From Hyphomonas sp. (lineage in GTDB: Bacteria; Pseudomonadota; Alphaproteobacteria; Caulobacterales; Hyphomonadaceae): a stretch of 64,000 nt of DNA. A model generated the notes under the pieces. The model ran no database searches. It was not told the DNA's origin and saw nothing but the letters and a program-made list of their open reading frames with translations. The stretch's first letter is position 1, and each line of letters begins with the position of its first letter. Location of the stretch: contig NZ_JAGYJH010000003.1 in NCBI RefSeq assembly GCF_018402285.1, positions 1-64,000 on the forward strand, given 5' to 3'. Of the stretch, positions 46,659-55,868 are shown piece by piece. Made by a program: the position numbers and the translations under genes.

Positions 46659-47593
46659 ATGATGAAGTCCCTGCTTTCTGCCGTTGCCCTCTCCACCCTC
46701 GCCGCGTGCCAGCCTCCCGCTACCAATCCCTCCCTCCAAACCTCAGCTCTAGGAGAACTCCAGATGTCGATGATCAAAAGCAAAGACGGAACGCAGCTGC
46801 ACTACAAGGACTAGGGCCCGAAGGACGCTCAGCCTATCGTGTTCCAACCTGGCTGGTCGCTGACGGCCGATGACTGGGACGCGCAGATGCTGTTCTTCCT
46901 CTCGGAAGGCTACCGCGTCCTGGCGTTTGACCGCCGCGGCCAGGGCCGCTCCACCCAGACGGATGTGGGCCATGACATGGACACGTTTGCCTCTGACACG
47001 CTTACCTTGTTGCCACCCTCGATCTGAAGAACGCCGTGCATATCGGCTACGCCACCGGCAGCGGCGTTGTTACCCGCTATGTAGCCCAGGCTGAGCCCGG
47101 CCGGGTGTCGAAAACGGTCCTGATCGGCGCCATCACGCCGGTCCTCGGCCAGATCGAGAGCAACCCCACCGGCGTGCCGCTGGAAGTGTTTGAAGGCTTC
47201 AAACTTGCCCTCGCGAAGAACCGCGCCGAATTCTACCGCGAGATCCCCACGGGGCCGTTCTATGGCTTCAACCGGGAAGGCGCAGAGGTGAGCGCAGGCC
47301 TCATCCAGAACGGGTGGCGCAAGGGCATGAACGGCAGCGCCAAGGCACAGCTCGACACGATCACGGCCTTTGCAGAAACGGATTTCACCGAAGATCTCAA
47401 GGCGATCACCGTGCCGGTGCTGGTGATGCATGGCGGCGACGACCAGATCGTCCCAGTCGATGAAACCGCCCGCCGGGCCGCTGCCCTGCTGTCGAACGGA
47501 TCGCTGAAGGTCTATGACGGCCTCTCGCACGGCCTGTTCGCGACGCATCCGGAGCTGATCAACGCCGACCTTCTCGCCTTCATCGAAGGCTGA
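46659..47593 (+). pseudogene. Alpha/beta hydrolase (haloperoxidase-like), inactivated
   Basis: MMKSLLSAVALSTLAACQPP gives a lipoprotein signal, then the hydrolase fold follows: IVFQPGWSLTADDWDAQMLF, VLAFDRRGQGRST. A TAG stop at 46812 replaces the usual Trp codon (KDWGPKD) and a frame change follows near 47008. The later frame begins LVATLDLKNAVHIGYATGSG. The nucleophile motif, usually GHSTGGG in these proteins, reads GYATGSG, so the catalytic Ser is gone. HGGDDQIVPVDETARRAAAL and LSHGLFATHPELINADLLAF complete the fold. Three independent defects make real decay certain. Confidence 0.8.
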
Positions 47594-47612
47594 GACACGC
47601 CCCAGAAAAAGA

Positions 47613-47647
47613 CCCGGGCCGCCCCTCGCAAGGCGGCCCGGGCTTTT
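47613..47647. terminator. Bidirectional Rho-independent terminator
   Basis: CCCGGGCCGCC and GGCGGCCCGGG form an 11-bp stem with an 8-base loop, A-rich before and CTTTT after, so it can serve both the hydrolase gene from the left and the DUF1674 gene from the right. Confidence 0.85.
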
Positions 47648-47663
47648 GCTTCCGGCAGGGGCG

Positions 47664-47873
47664 TCAGAAATCGTAGGCGATGCCCTTGCGTTCCCAGTCC
47701 CCGAACCGGGTGGGCTCAATGGTCTTGGGGCCGCCATATTCATCCTTGGGCAGGGCGGCGGCATCGGCCGCTTCCTTGGCCTTGCGGGCCTGCGCCTCTT
47801 CAAGGGCGCGGCGGGCAGCTTCGGGCAGGGCGGCGCGGCGGGCGGCCTCTTCTTCTGACAGATCGTTACTCAT
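47664..47873 (-). CDS. DUF1674/SDHAF4-like protein
   Basis: 69 residues: MSNDLSEEEAARRAALPEAA, then ending in EYGGPKTIEPTRFGDWERKG, the invariant tail of the DUF1674 family whose mitochondrial relative SDHAF4 helps assemble succinate dehydrogenase. Only ATG 47873 fits. Cytosolic. Confidence 0.85.
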   Translation of the reverse strand: MSNDLSEEEAARRAALPEAARRALEEAQARKAKEAADAAALPKDEYGGPKTIEPTRFGDWERKGIAYDF

Positions 47874-47976
47874 TTGAAATCTTTCCCAGTCGTTCACCCC
47901 TTCCCATATAGTTAGGCGTCTGCGAAATGCTGCAAAGCGCGCGACAGCATTCTTGTTGATGAGGAGCACCCCAAAG

Positions 47977-48870
47977 ATGGGCACGGCCAAGACATTCGTC
48001 CTTCTCGCCGCGATGACGGCGATCTTCATGGCAATCGGCTTCCTAGTGGGTGGCACTGGCGGGATGATCCTCGCCTTCCTGGTCGCCGCAGGCATGAACA
48101 TCTTTGCCTGGTGGAATTCCGACAAGATGGTCCTGCGCATGCAGGGCGCCCAGGAAGTTCTCCCCGATACCAAAAACCCGATGCTTCGCGCCTTTGGCGA
48201 GGATGTTGCCCGCCTGGCGGAGAATGCCGGCCTGCCTGCGCCGCGCATCTACATCATCGACACGCCCCAGCCCAACGCCTTTGCCACGGGCCGCAACCCG
48301 CAGAACGCCGCCGTGGCCGCCACAACGGGCCTCCTCAGCATGCTGACCCGCGAAGAAGTCGCCGGCGTGATGGCGCATGAACTCGCCCATGTGCAGAACC
48401 GCGACACGCTGACGATGACCGTGACCGCGACGCTGGCCGGTGCCATCGGCATGCTGGCAAACTTTGCGCTGTTCTTCGGGCGCGAGCGCGCGGGCCTGAT
48501 CGGCTCGATCGCGATCATGATCTTTGCGCCGATGGCGGCCGCGCTCGTCCAGATGGCGATCAGCCGCTCGCGCGAATATGTCGCCGACAAGCGCGGTGCG
48601 GAAATCTGCGGCAACCCGCTCTGGCTCGCTTCGGCGCTGGAGAAGATCGAGCGCGGCGCCCGCGCTCAGATCAATCCTTATGCGGAGCGCAGCCCGGCGA
48701 TGGCCCACATGTACATCTCCAACCCCTTGAACGGGCGCGGCGCGGACAACCTCTTCTCCACCCACCCCTCCACCGCCAACCGCGTGGAAGCCCTCCGCCG
48801 CATGGCCGGCGAAATGGGCATCTCCGGCGTGGCCGCTCCAACGGCGCGTTCGAGCGGGCCCTGGGGTTGA
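47977..48870 (+). CDS. htpX: Membrane zinc protease HtpX
   Basis: 297 residues: two N-terminal membrane helices, then the M48 zincin motif [20 protein letters not shown], two further membrane helices, and the third zinc ligand region [20 protein letters not shown]. It degrades misfolded membrane proteins. GAGGAGC lies just before. The upstream part of the open frame is not needed. Confidence 0.95.
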   Translation: MGTAKTFVLLAAMTAIFMAIGFLVGGTGGMILAFLVAAGMNIFAWWNSDKMVLRMQGAQEVLPDTKNPMLRAFGEDVARLAENAGLPAPRIYIIDTPQPNAFATGRNPQNAAVAATTGLLSMLTREEVAGVMAHELAHVQNRDTLTMTVTATLAGAIGMLANFALFFGRERAGLIGSIAIMIFAPMAAALVQMAISRSREYVADKRGAEICGNPLWLASALEKIERGARAQINPYAERSPAMAHMYISNPLNGRGADNLFSTHPSTANRVEALRRMAGEMGISGVAAPTARSSGPWG

Positions 48871-48901
48871 CCCTTTCCATTCCAGTCTGGAGGCCATCGA
48901 T

Positions 48902-50173
48902 TTGAGCGGCGCCCGTATCCGGCTGGCCGCTGGCCGCCTTCTGAACCTTGTGCTCGACAAGCGGCGCACGCTTGATGACGCGCTGGCGACCGATGACGCC
49001 TACAACACGCTTGACGGCTCCGACCGCGCCTTTGCGCGCGCCATTGCCTCTTCTTCGCTGCGCCATCTGGGCTGGATCGACCGGGGCGTGGCCCCCTTCC
49101 TCTCCCGGCCAATGAGCGCGACGGGCGCCGAAATCCGCGCGCTGATCCGGGCGGGGGCAGCGCAGATCTGGTTCATGGATGTGCCCCACCATGCCGCCGT
49201 TTCCGAAAGCGTGGAGGCTGCCCGCCTCTGGTCACCGGCCCGCTCGGGCGGGGGATTTCTCAACGCCGCCCTGCGCCGGGTCAGCGAAAGCGAGAGTCCG
49301 GCGGCCGCAATGAGCCCGCTCGCCCTCTGGCCGGACTGGCTGGCAGGGCGCCTTGGCTCAGCCTATGGGCGCGAGGCGGCAGAAGCCCTCGCGCTCGCCC
49401 AGCTGGAAGAGCCCAGCCTCAATCTCTCCCCCAAGGGTGACGGCGCGCGTGTCGCCGAGGCAACCGGCGGCACGCTTCTGCCCGATGGCGCCATCGACAT
49501 CGTCAGCGGCGCGGTCGAGACCCTGCCCGGCTATTCAGCGGGCGACTGGTGGGTGCAGGACGCTGCCGCGCGCATTCCCGCCCGGCTCCTCGCCCCGCAG
49601 GCTGGCGAGCGCATCCTGGACCTTTGCGCCGCGCCGGGCGGCAAGACGCTGCAGCTGGCCGCCGCGGGCGCCGAGGTCACCGCGCTGGACCGCTCGCGCC
49701 CGCGCCTTGAGCGGCTGAAGGAAAATCTCGCCCGAACCGGCCTTCACGCCGAAGTGATCGTGGCCGATGGCGAGGCCTGGACGCCCCCTGCCCCCTTCCC
49801 GAAAATCCTGCTGGACGCGCCGTGCTCGGCGCTGGGCACGCTGCGCCGCCACCCTGAAGGCGCCTGGATCAAGACCGAAGAGGATGTCACCCGCTTTCCG
49901 GCCGTGCAGGCCCGCTTGCTGGAGGCAGCCACCGGCATGCTCACGCCGGGGGGAACGCTGGTCTACTGCGTGTGTACGCCGGTTCCGGCCGAAGGCGTGG
50001 AGATTGTCGAGGCCGCCATCGCCCGGGGAACGCTCGCCCGCGCGCCGGTCTCGGCGGCCGAAATTCCCGGCTTTGAGGCGGCCCTCACGCCGGCCGGAGA
50101 CGTGCTGACCCTTCCCCGCGCCGGGCGCAGCCAGGACGCCTTCTACATTGCCCGGCTGACCCGGCAGGCCTGA
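48902..50173 (+). CDS. rRNA (cytosine-5-)-methyltransferase, RsmB/NOL1-NOP2-Sun family
   Basis: 423 residues from a TTG at 48902. An N-terminal NusB-like helical part (LDDALATDDAYNTLDGSDRA) precedes the SAM-binding fold: ILDLCAAPGGKTLQLAAAGA, ILLDAPCSALGTLRRHPEGA with the motif IV Cys and GTLVYCVCTPVPAEGVEIVE with the second Cys. It probably makes m5C in 16S rRNA; the exact site is not certain. First gene of a run toward purH. Confidence 0.9.
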   Translation: MSGARIRLAAGRLLNLVLDKRRTLDDALATDDAYNTLDGSDRAFARAIASSSLRHLGWIDRGVAPFLSRPMSATGAEIRALIRAGAAQIWFMDVPHHAAVSESVEAARLWSPARSGGGFLNAALRRVSESESPAAAMSPLALWPDWLAGRLGSAYGREAAEALALAQLEEPSLNLSPKGDGARVAEATGGTLLPDGAIDIVSGAVETLPGYSAGDWWVQDAAARIPARLLAPQAGERILDLCAAPGGKTLQLAAAGAEVTALDRSRPRLERLKENLARTGLHAEVIVADGEAWTPPAPFPKILLDAPCSALGTLRRHPEGAWIKTEEDVTRFPAVQARLLEAATGMLTPGGTLVYCVCTPVPAEGVEIVEAAIARGTLARAPVSAAEIPGFEAALTPAGDVLTLPRAGRSQDAFYIARLTRQA

Positions 50174-50291
50174 CCTCTCCAAACCGTAATAGTTTTCTGA
50201 ACGGAAATTCTGAATGCAGTTCATATGTCATTCAGCCGTCCCTGCGGTATAAGCAGCCCATCGCAGGTATGCAGTGCGAAAGGAATAACTC

Positions 50292-50780
50292 ATGACTATG
50301 GCGATTACCCCTCGGGCGAAGCCCATCAAAATGGCCGCAGGCGCGCTTGCGGCTCTGACCATGGCGCTTGCCGGTTGCGCCAGCACCTACAATTCCAGCA
50401 CCGTAACCCCCGGCTCGGTCGGTCAGGCCTCCACGGTCTATACCGGCTATGTCCAGTCGGTGCGCGAAGTGACCATCCGCAATGACCGCTCACTCATCGG
50501 CACCGCAACCGGCGCTGTTCTTGGCGGCCTGGCTGGCTCTGAACTTGGCGGCGGCGACAAGGCCCAGACGGCCGGCGCCATCGGCGGCGCGGTCATCGGC
50601 GGCATCGCCGGTAACGAGGCTGGCAAGGCCGTCGGCACCAGGCGCGGCTATGCCTACACGATCCGCTTCGACAATGGCGAAGTGCGCGAAATCACCCAGG
50701 GCGCGGATCTCTACATCCAGCCCGGTACCCCGGTGAACGCAATTGCCGGCGCTGATGGTTGGCGGGTCGTTCCCCGCTAA
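50292..50780 (+). CDS. Glycine-zipper outer membrane lipoprotein (SlyB/17 kDa-antigen-like)
   Basis: 162 residues. Signal with lipobox LAGCAS, then STVYTGYVQSVREVTIRNDR and a Gly-zipper hairpin (IGTATGAVLGGLAGSELGGG; GGAVIGGIAGNEAGKAVG), with a C-terminal small beta domain (YTIRFDNGEVREITQGADLY). Envelope stabilising lipoproteins share this plan. Ribosome site AGGAAT. A terminator follows. Confidence 0.88.
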   Translation: MTMAITPRAKPIKMAAGALAALTMALAGCASTYNSSTVTPGSVGQASTVYTGYVQSVREVTIRNDRSLIGTATGAVLGGLAGSELGGGDKAQTAGAIGGAVIGGIAGNEAGKAVGTRRGYAYTIRFDNGEVREITQGADLYIQPGTPVNAIAGADGWRVVPR

Positions 50781-50815
50781 CCCCGTGCAGACGCGGCGAA
50801 AAGCCCGGAAACACG

Positions 50816-50850
50816 ACAGCCGGCTGCCTTGTGCGGCCGGCTGTTCCCTT
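50816..50850 (+). terminator. Rho-independent terminator after the lipoprotein gene
   Basis: ACAGCCGGC and GCCGGCTGT form a 9-bp stem with an 11-base loop, followed by TCCCTTTT, 35 bases after the lipoprotein stop. Confidence 0.75.
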
Positions 50851-50863
50851 TTAGGGATGGGGC

Positions 50864-51532
50864 ATGAAACCCGTCCTGATTTCCCCATCGATCCTGTCTG
50901 CAGACTTTGCCAAGCTGGGCGAGGAAATCCGCGCCATTGATGCGGCCGGCGCCGACATGATCCATGTCGATGTGATGGACGGCCATTTCGTGCCCAACCT
51001 CACCTTCGGCCCGCCGGTCATCGAAAAGCTGCGCCCGCATACGAAGAAGCTCTTCGACGTACATCTGATGATCGCGCCGGTGGACCCCTTCATCCAGGAC
51101 TTTGCAAAGGCCGGCGCCGATATCCTCACCGTCCATCCCGAGGCCGGCCCTCACCTGCACCGCACCATCCAGGCGATCCGCGCCGCGGGTATGCGTCCGG
51201 GGGTTGCCCTCAACCCAGGCACCCCGGCCAGCTTGATCGAGCCGGTGATCGGAGACATCGACCTTTTGCTGGTGATGTCGGTCAACCCCGGCTTTGGCGG
51301 GCAGAGCTTCATCGAAAGCCAGCTGAAGAAGGTCGAACAGCTTCGCCGCATGATCGATGCGTCGGGCCGCGACATCATTCTGGAGATTGACGGCGGCCTC
51401 AACGCCGAAACTGCGCCGCGGGCCATTGCCGCGGGTGTCACAGCGATTGTCGCCGGATCTGCCGTATTCAAGGGCGGCCCGGAAGCCTATGCTGCAAACA
51501 TCCGGGCACTGAGACCGCAGGTCGACGCCTGA
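50864..51532 (+). CDS. rpe: Ribulose-phosphate 3-epimerase
   Basis: 222 residues: ISPSILSADFAKLGEEIRAI, MIHVDVMDGHFVPNLTFGPP with the metal His and catalytic Asp, DVHLMIAPVDPFIQDFAKAG, LLLVMSVNPGFGGQSFIESQ and LEIDGGLNAETAPRAIAAGV. Interconverts ribulose-5-P and xylulose-5-P in the pentose phosphate pathway. Start at 50864 with AGGGA upstream. Confidence 0.96.
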   Translation: MKPVLISPSILSADFAKLGEEIRAIDAAGADMIHVDVMDGHFVPNLTFGPPVIEKLRPHTKKLFDVHLMIAPVDPFIQDFAKAGADILTVHPEAGPHLHRTIQAIRAAGMRPGVALNPGTPASLIEPVIGDIDLLLVMSVNPGFGGQSFIESQLKKVEQLRRMIDASGRDIILEIDGGLNAETAPRAIAAGVTAIVAGSAVFKGGPEAYAANIRALRPQVDA

Positions 51533-51561
51533 TTGGATAGTCCGGGAACGGGTCTGAAGTC

Positions 51562-53301
51562 TTGGCCGAGAGCGATTCTGATTTCCATGCCGACCGCACA
51601 CGCACCCGCGGTGATGACGCCGCGCTTTGGCGCCGCTTCCGGGGCCATGTTGGCGAGGACGCAAAAGTCTCAACCCTCCAGAAGCTGAAACTCACCGGCC
51701 ACGGCCCGGACGGTTTCTCCCTGCACATCTCCAACCTTCTGCCCCCGGATGACCGGCGCGGCGAAGCCCTGATGGGCGGCGTCTGGCGCATCGGCCAGCA
51801 GCGCATGGTGATGGCGGGCGGCGAAGCCCCCTGGGGCCTGGAGATGCCCTCGCGCCACTTTGCCGACCGCGTCCACCGCTTCGGCTGGCTGCCCGACCTT
51901 CTGGCCAGGGGCGAAGACGGCGGCGCTCTCGCCCGGCGCCTGACCGATGACTGGATCGAACGGTTCGGCAAGTTCAACGGCTTTGCCTGGCGCATCGAGC
52001 CGACCGCGAGCCGCGTGTGGAACTGGATGCGCTGCGGGCCAGGCCTGTTTGAAGGAGGCAGCGCCGAAGAACGCAGCCTGCGGATCGATGCCCTCTCCCG
52101 GCAGCTGCGTTATCTCGCCGAAGTGATCGACAGCGCGCATGATCCCAAATCCCGCTGGATGGGGGCCGTCGCCCTCGTCGCCCATTCCCTCTGCCTGCGG
52201 AAAGGCGCGGGCCTCAGCGAAGCGCTCGCGCGCCTGGAGGGCGAGGTCACCGCGCAGATCCTTCCCGATGGCGGCCATGTCAGCCGCAGCCCGGCGCACA
52301 CCCTCTCTGCCCTCCTCCACCTTCAGACAGTCGAGGATGCTCTGATCCGCGCCCAGCGGCCGGTGCCCGAATGGATCACCCGCTGGATACCGCGCATCGG
52401 CGCGATGCTCGGTTTCTTCCGCTGCGGCGACGGCGCGCTCGACACATTCAATGATGGCGACGAGAGCCGCGCTGAAGTTGTCGAGGCCGCCCTCTCGCGC
52501 CTTGAGACACCCCCGCGCCGCTTCCTGTTTGCGCCCAAATCCGGTTTCCAGAAGATCGAGCGTGGCAGCCTGCGTTTTGTTTTGGATTGCGGCGAGGCCC
52601 CGCCCCGTCCGTTTGCGGAACATGCCCGCGCCGGCGCGCTCGGCTTCGAGCTTTCCGACGGCCCGGCCCGCATCATCACCTCTTGCGGCTATTCCTCCGA
52701 GGTGAACGTCGACTGGCAGGCCGCCGTGCGCCGCACGAGCGCTCACTCCACGCTCATCCTCGCCGGGCGAGATAGCTCCGCCTTCGTTCTCAATGACGAA
52801 ACCCGCATGCGCGCCGTCACCGGCCCGGAAGGCATCGCCGCCAAGCGCCTGGAGGAAGCCAACGAGATCTGGCTCGACGCCCAGCATGCCGGCTACAAGG
52901 CAGCCTACGGCCTCCTCCACCGCCGCCGCATCTTCGTCTCCGGCGCAGGCGACCGCCTGACCGGCGAGGACTCCCTCGTACGCCCCGTCGCTCAGCCGCC
53001 CACCGACGACAAGAAGGGCATCCCCTTCGAGATCCGCTTCCACCTCCACCCCACCATCACCGCCCATATGGGCCGCGAGGTCATCCGCCTGATCAGCGAG
53101 ACCGGCGCCGTCTGGCGTTTCAAGACGAGCCATGAGGGCGCGCGCCTGGAACGCACCGCCTATCTCGCCCGCGGCGTGGTCGAGACGCCCGAGCAGATCG
53201 TCCTCTCGGGCTTTGCCGACCCCAACGCCGACGGCAGCCAGCCACCCAACTGCATCCGCTGGGCTTTCATCCGGGAAACGGCCGCCCCGCACCCAGCCTG
53301 A
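51562..53301 (+). CDS. Heparinase II/III-like protein
   Basis: 579 residues from a TTG at 51562. An N-terminal alpha-toroid part (WRIEPTASRVWNWMRCGPGL; LPDGGHVSRSPAHTLSALLH) and a C-terminal beta-sandwich (RGSLRFVLDCGEAPPRPFAE; RRTSAHSTLILAGRDSSAFV) make the heparinase II/III fold. The family cleaves acidic polysaccharides, but bacterial members in this genomic position (between rpe and purH) have no known substrate. No signal peptide was seen. Confidence 0.88.
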   Translation: MAESDSDFHADRTRTRGDDAALWRRFRGHVGEDAKVSTLQKLKLTGHGPDGFSLHISNLLPPDDRRGEALMGGVWRIGQQRMVMAGGEAPWGLEMPSRHFADRVHRFGWLPDLLARGEDGGALARRLTDDWIERFGKFNGFAWRIEPTASRVWNWMRCGPGLFEGGSAEERSLRIDALSRQLRYLAEVIDSAHDPKSRWMGAVALVAHSLCLRKGAGLSEALARLEGEVTAQILPDGGHVSRSPAHTLSALLHLQTVEDALIRAQRPVPEWITRWIPRIGAMLGFFRCGDGALDTFNDGDESRAEVVEAALSRLETPPRRFLFAPKSGFQKIERGSLRFVLDCGEAPPRPFAEHARAGALGFELSDGPARIITSCGYSSEVNVDWQAAVRRTSAHSTLILAGRDSSAFVLNDETRMRAVTGPEGIAAKRLEEANEIWLDAQHAGYKAAYGLLHRRRIFVSGAGDRLTGEDSLVRPVAQPPTDDKKGIPFEIRFHLHPTITAHMGREVIRLISETGAVWRFKTSHEGARLERTAYLARGVVETPEQIVLSGFADPNADGSQPPNCIRWAFIRETAAPHPA

Positions 53302-53377
53302 CATGTCTTGACGCCCCCGCAGGGGGTGCTAGGCCGCGCTGAGCCATCCAGACGCCCCCAAACCAAGGAGCCCGCCC

Positions 53378-54964
53378 ATGTCCGGCGCCCCCGTCACCCT
53401 CCGCCGCGCGCTCATTTCCGTGTCCGACAAAACCGGCCTGATCGAGCAGGCCAAGCGCCTTGCCGCCTTAGGTGTCGAGCTGGTCTCTACTGGCGGCACG
53501 TCGAAAGCGCTGAAGGATGCCGGCCTCACGGTGAAAGACGTCGCCGACCTGACCGGCTTCCCCGAAATGATGGACGGCCGCGTCAAGACGCTCCACCCCG
53601 CAGTGCATGGCGGCCTCCTCTACCTGCGCGACAATCCCTCTCATGTGAAGGACGCAGCAGACCACGGCATCGGCGCAATCGACCTCATCTATGTCAACCT
53701 ATACCCCTTCGAGGCAACCGTCGCTTCCGGCGCAGACTTTGAAACCTGCATCGAGAACATCGACATCGGCGGCCCGGCCATGCTGCGCGCAGCCGCCAAG
53801 AACGGCGCCTTCGTGGCCGTGTGCACCGATGGCGGCGACGTGGACGCTGTCCTCGCAGAGGCCGAGGAAACCGGCGCCGTCCAGCCCGCCCTCCTCCGCC
53901 GTCTCGCCGCCAAGACCTATGCCCGCACCGCCGCCTATGACGCGGCCATCTCCGGCTGGTACGCAAACCAGATCGGCGAGGACGCCTCTGACTGGGCCGC
54001 GATCGGCGGCCGCCTCCAGCAGTCGCTGCGATATGGCGAAAACCCCCACCAGAAAGCCGCCTTCTACGTGACCGGCGAAAAGCGCCCGGGCGTTGCCACC
54101 GCGCGCCAGCTTCAGGGCAAGGAGCTTTCCTACAACAACATCAACGACACCGATGCGGCCTATGAGCTGATCGGGGAGCTGGGCAGCGAGAAACCCGCCG
54201 TCGCCATCATCAAGCACGCAAACCCCTGCGGCGTGGCGCTGGGCGCAAACATCATCGAGGCCTATAAGGCGGCCCTCGCCTGCGACCCTACCTCCGCCTT
54301 CGGCGGCATCGTGGCCCTCAACCGCCCGCTGGACGAGGAAACGGCGAAAGTCATCACCGAGATCTTCACAGAAGTCGTCATCGCCCCGGGCGCGGACGCC
54401 GCCGCTGAAGCAATCTTCGCGACAAAGAAAAACCTCCGCCTCCTGATCACCGACGGCCTGCCCGACCCTGCTGCGCAGGGCATCTTCGCCAAGACCGTCG
54501 CCGGCGGCTTCCTGCTGCAGGACCGCGATGCGGGCCGCATCCATCTTGATGACCTTGAAGTCGTCACCAGGCGCGCGCCCACGGCGCAGGAACTCGAAGA
54601 CATGCTGTTTGCCTGGCGCGTTGCCAAGCATGTCAAATCCAACACCATCGTCTACGCCAAGGACGGCGTCACCGCCGGTATCGGCGCCGGCCAGATGAGC
54701 CGCATCGACTCAGCCCGCATCGCCGCCCGCAAGGCGCAGGACGCCCAGGAAACCGCCGGCTGGGCCGACCCGCGCACCAAAGGGTGCGTCGCCGCCTCCG
54801 ACGCGTTCTTTCCGTTTGCGGACGGTCTCCTCCAGGCCGCCAGCGCCGGCGCAACCGCCGTCATCCAACCCGGCGGGTCAATTCGTGACGAGGAAGTGAT
54901 CGCGGCGGCCGACGAGGCCGGGCTCGCCATGGTGTTCACGGGGATGCGGCACTTTAGGCATTAG
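53378..54964 (+). CDS. purH: Bifunctional AICAR transformylase/IMP cyclohydrolase
   Basis: 528 residues. The N-terminal MGS-like cyclohydrolase domain has [20 protein letters not shown] and [19 protein letters not shown]; the C-terminal transformylase has [20 protein letters not shown] and the catalytic KHANPCG. It makes the last two steps of IMP synthesis. The length is standard for PurH. Confidence 0.97.
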   Translation: MSGAPVTLRRALISVSDKTGLIEQAKRLAALGVELVSTGGTSKALKDAGLTVKDVADLTGFPEMMDGRVKTLHPAVHGGLLYLRDNPSHVKDAADHGIGAIDLIYVNLYPFEATVASGADFETCIENIDIGGPAMLRAAAKNGAFVAVCTDGGDVDAVLAEAEETGAVQPALLRRLAAKTYARTAAYDAAISGWYANQIGEDASDWAAIGGRLQQSLRYGENPHQKAAFYVTGEKRPGVATARQLQGKELSYNNINDTDAAYELIGELGSEKPAVAIIKHANPCGVALGANIIEAYKAALACDPTSAFGGIVALNRPLDEETAKVITEIFTEVVIAPGADAAAEAIFATKKNLRLLITDGLPDPAAQGIFAKTVAGGFLLQDRDAGRIHLDDLEVVTRRAPTAQELEDMLFAWRVAKHVKSNTIVYAKDGVTAGIGAGQMSRIDSARIAARKAQDAQETAGWADPRTKGCVAASDAFFPFADGLLQAASAGATAVIQPGGSIRDEEVIAAADEAGLAMVFTGMRHFRH

Positions 54965-55404
54965 GTAGCAGCCTTCTGAGCAACCGGAATTTGATATCTT
55001 GCTTTTTTTGATTGAAGATCTGGGTCGACCCAGAGAAAACTGATCAAGCCATAAGGGGCAAAATTGACTATGAGTGGGAGCATGGACGCCGAGATCAAAC
55101 GCTGGTCTGCGAAGCGGAAAACGGGACCGGTGATGGATATCATTCAGCGCAAGACGACCGGGGCGGAAGCCTTCAACTCGAAGTAAACCTGGGCGTCCCC
55201 GTCAGTCCGGATGCAGAGATATCGGGCGCCGCTATTGCCAGAAGCAAACGAGACCGCCGCCTTGACCACGCCTGAATTGCCGCGTCGCCATCCTGCGCCT
55301 CACCGGCGCGCCGGCCTGTCTTATCGCGCGCAGCTCAGGGGAGGCGCCGCGCCAAGCCCTGCGCGCGCTGGGCCATCCCCAGCGGCGGCGGGACACGGCC
55401 TGGC
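54965..55404. other. Intergenic stretch with an IS fragment
   Basis: Apart from the transposase fragment at 55070-55186, nothing convincing is seen; the remaining 200-odd bases show poor codon use in all frames. Confidence 0.4.
55070..55186 (+). pseudogene. Transposase OrfA N-terminal fragment
   Basis: A 38-residue ORF, MSGSMDAEIKRWSAKRKTGP then VMDIIQRKTTGAEAF, matches the start of small OrfA proteins of IS elements (family pattern IKRWTAKRKxALVxxIIQGKTT). It ends at a stop before the helix-turn-helix is complete, so it is a dead remnant. Confidence 0.6.
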
Positions 55405-55539
55405 CTATTTCTCCCCGGCGGCCTTGCCCATCTGGCGCAGGAGCCAGACCGTAATCCCGGTCATCACCAGAACCAGCGTACCAAACCCGGCCAGCGCCGC
55501 CACCGCCAGCGGATCAATCGTCAAATTGCCGATCTGCAT
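55405..55539 (-). CDS. Small single-pass membrane protein
   Basis: 44 residues: short N-terminus, hydrophobic helix DPLAVAALAGFGTLVLVMTG, then a basic end VWLLRQMGKAAGEK. It follows the YdcH-like gene on the same strand after 12 bases, so it is probably in that transcript. Too short for usual ORF lists; real-gene status rests on codon quality and the helix. Confidence 0.55.
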   Translation of the reverse strand: MQIGNLTIDPLAVAALAGFGTLVLVMTGITVWLLRQMGKAAGEK

Positions 55540-55551
55540 GCATCCCCTCCC

Positions 55552-55794
55552 TCAGCTTTCCGCCCGAAGCCGGGCATAGAGATCATCCTTCAGTGTCATG
55601 CGTTTGCGGCGCAGCTCTGCCTGCACCGTATCGCTGGCCGGGGTGATGTCGGTCTCGATCCGGTGAATCTCCCGGTTCACCTCATGATATTCGGCTGCCA
55701 GCCGGGAAAATTGCGGATCGGCGGCCTTCAACTTCTGGATTCTCGGCGCAAGCTCAGGGAAGTCTGCGGCAAGTTCGTGCGGGGTGTGGGACAT
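55552..55794 (-). CDS. YdcH-family (DUF465) protein
   Basis: 80 residues from ATG 55794: MSHTPHELAADFPELAPRIQ, FSRLAAEYHEVNREIHRIET and ELRRKRMTLKDDLYARLRAE, the full DUF465 coiled-coil pattern. Such small proteins are widespread and uncharacterised. The frame opens further upstream, but that part is unlikely to be translated. Confidence 0.85.
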   Translation of the reverse strand: MSHTPHELAADFPELAPRIQKLKAADPQFSRLAAEYHEVNREIHRIETDITPASDTVQAELRRKRMTLKDDLYARLRAES

Positions 55795-55868
55795 GAGATT
55801 GCTCCTCCAGCATGTGTGTGCCAACGAGCATACACATGCCGGACGCGCGGCAAATCGCGTAAGACTAC

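Noticed and set aside
51670-53304. 544-codon minus-strand ORF opposite the heparinase-like gene
   Set aside because: Antisense shadow; the plus strand has the family fold and conserved neighbours.
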